Source of the DNA: Chloroflexota bacterium
GTDB lineage: Bacteria > Chloroflexota > Dehalococcoidia > Tepidiformales > Tepidiformaceae
Reading direction: 5' to 3'
Length of the DNA stretch: 6,342 nt
Assembly: GCA_021823905.1 (NCBI GenBank)
Contig: JAKALX010000229.1
Span: 1-6,342, forward strand
Part shown: in pieces, positions 5,917 through 6,342 of the stretch
How positions within the stretch are numbered: position 1 is the stretch's first letter
How the letters are laid out: each line of letters opens with the position of its first letter
Notes under the pieces: generated by a model
Told to the model about the DNA's origin: nothing
The model's database searches: none
What the model saw: the letters and a program-made list of their open reading frames with translations, nothing else
Made by a program: the position numbers and the translations under genes

Positions 5917-6342
5917 ATGGCGACTTTCACGGCCACCGCGCCGGTTGAACCCGAAAAAACGACCTTCCTGCACGACCGCGCCAGCCTCCCCGCCGCTCCG
6001 GCCCGGAGCCTCAGGGATGTGGCCCTCGGCCTGGCGCCGCTCCTCAGCCTCGTGCTCCTCGCCGCCGGCGCCGAAGCGCTCGCGTTCACCACGCGCGCGG
6101 CCTGGGCCGGCCATCGCGACTGGGTCGTGCCCGTCACGACACCCATCTGGGTGGTCGGCGCCGTAACGCTCGGGGCGATGCTCTGGCGCCAGAAGTGGCA
6201 GTTTGCGGCCGCCGCGCTCGCTTTCCTCGCCGTCGGCCTCGCCCTCACCGTTCTCAACATCGTGCGCGCCCAAAACGTCGACGGCGCCGACCACCTGCGC
6301 GATTTCTACGCAATCTCCTCCGCTGTCATGTACGGCTGCGCG
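5917..6342 (+). CDS. Multi-pass membrane protein, N-terminal part (cut by right window edge), function unknown
   Basis: An open plus-strand frame of 142 codons runs to the window end with mostly G/C third positions. After a ~30-residue hydrophilic N terminus come hydrophobic stretches at about 34-57 (DVALGLAPLLSLVLLAAGAE), 76-90 (IWVVGAVTLGAMLW) and 95-117 (QFAAAALAFLAVGLALTVLNIV), predicted as membrane helices, with a possible fourth beginning near residue 130. I do not recognise the family. The start is the first ATG in this frame; GGAGG (5898-5902) is 14 bases upstream, longer than usual, so initiation may be weak or the true signal differs. It is divergent from the luciferase-like gene across 186 bases. 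The minus-strand frame over the same stretch gives a Glu/Gly/Arg-rich product typical of the antisense of a membrane gene. Confidence 0.75.
   Translation, partial: MATFTATAPVEPEKTTFLHDRASLPAAPARSLRDVALGLAPLLSLVLLAAGAEALAFTTRAAWAGHRDWVVPVTTPIWVVGAVTLGAMLWRQKWQFAAAALAFLAVGLALTVLNIVRAQNVDGADHLRDFYAISSAVMYGCA

Noticed and set aside
5903..6166. ATG directly after GGAGG as an alternative plus-strand start
   Set aside because: No spacing from the ribosome binding site, and the frame yields an Arg/Pro/Ser-rich product that stops at 6166.
5851..6294. 147-codon minus-strand frame opposite the membrane protein gene
   Set aside because: Glu/Gly/Arg-rich product typical of the complement of a hydrophobic coding sequence; the plus frame shows membrane helices.

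Overview
The window is GC-rich bacterial DNA. Strong Shine-Dalgarno sequences (GGAGG-type) sit 7 bases before most starts, and codon third positions are mostly G or C. The gene content (flavin-dependent luciferase-like oxidoreductase, thiolase, haloalkane-dehalogenase-type hydrolase, KatG) fits a free-living aerobic heterotroph. Actinomycetota or terrestrial/marine Chloroflexota are plausible hosts, but the window holds no rRNA or other marker gene, so the taxonomy is only a guess.

Layout from right to left, because most genes are on the minus strand. At the right edge a plus-strand gene (from 5917, cut by the window end) encodes an unrecognised multi-pass membrane protein. It is divergent from a minus-strand run of five genes: a luciferase-like flavin oxidoreductase (5730-4624), an acetoacetate-decarboxylase-family protein (4624-3875) that overlaps it in a TGATG junction, a thiolase (3760-2549), a haloalkane-dehalogenase-like alpha/beta hydrolase with a long C-terminal extension (2455-1091), and a 92-residue zinc-ribbon-like protein (943-665). 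A U-tailed hairpin at 613-640 closes this run. Beyond it, also on the minus strand, starts katG (421 to the left edge; the first 140 residues are visible).

The five genes look like one transcription unit: same strand, nothing between them that looks like a terminator, and one terminator at the end. The gaps of 114, 93 and 147 bases inside it are long enough to hold internal promoters. The enzyme set (flavin monooxygenase, ADC-fold enzyme, thiolase, dehalogenase/hydrolase) reads as a catabolic route in which an organic substrate is oxygenated, processed, cleaved with CoA and possibly dehalogenated. That route is inference; no substrate can be named from sequence.

Points worth a second look: the ADC-family protein lacks the Schiff-base lysine pair; the hydrolase carries about 150 extra residues; KatG is about 30 residues shorter at its N terminus than the mycobacterial enzyme and an in-frame stop fixes that start; and the thiolase gene contains a perfect 26-base palindrome. 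I see no CRISPR array, tRNA, rRNA, insertion sequence or defence system.
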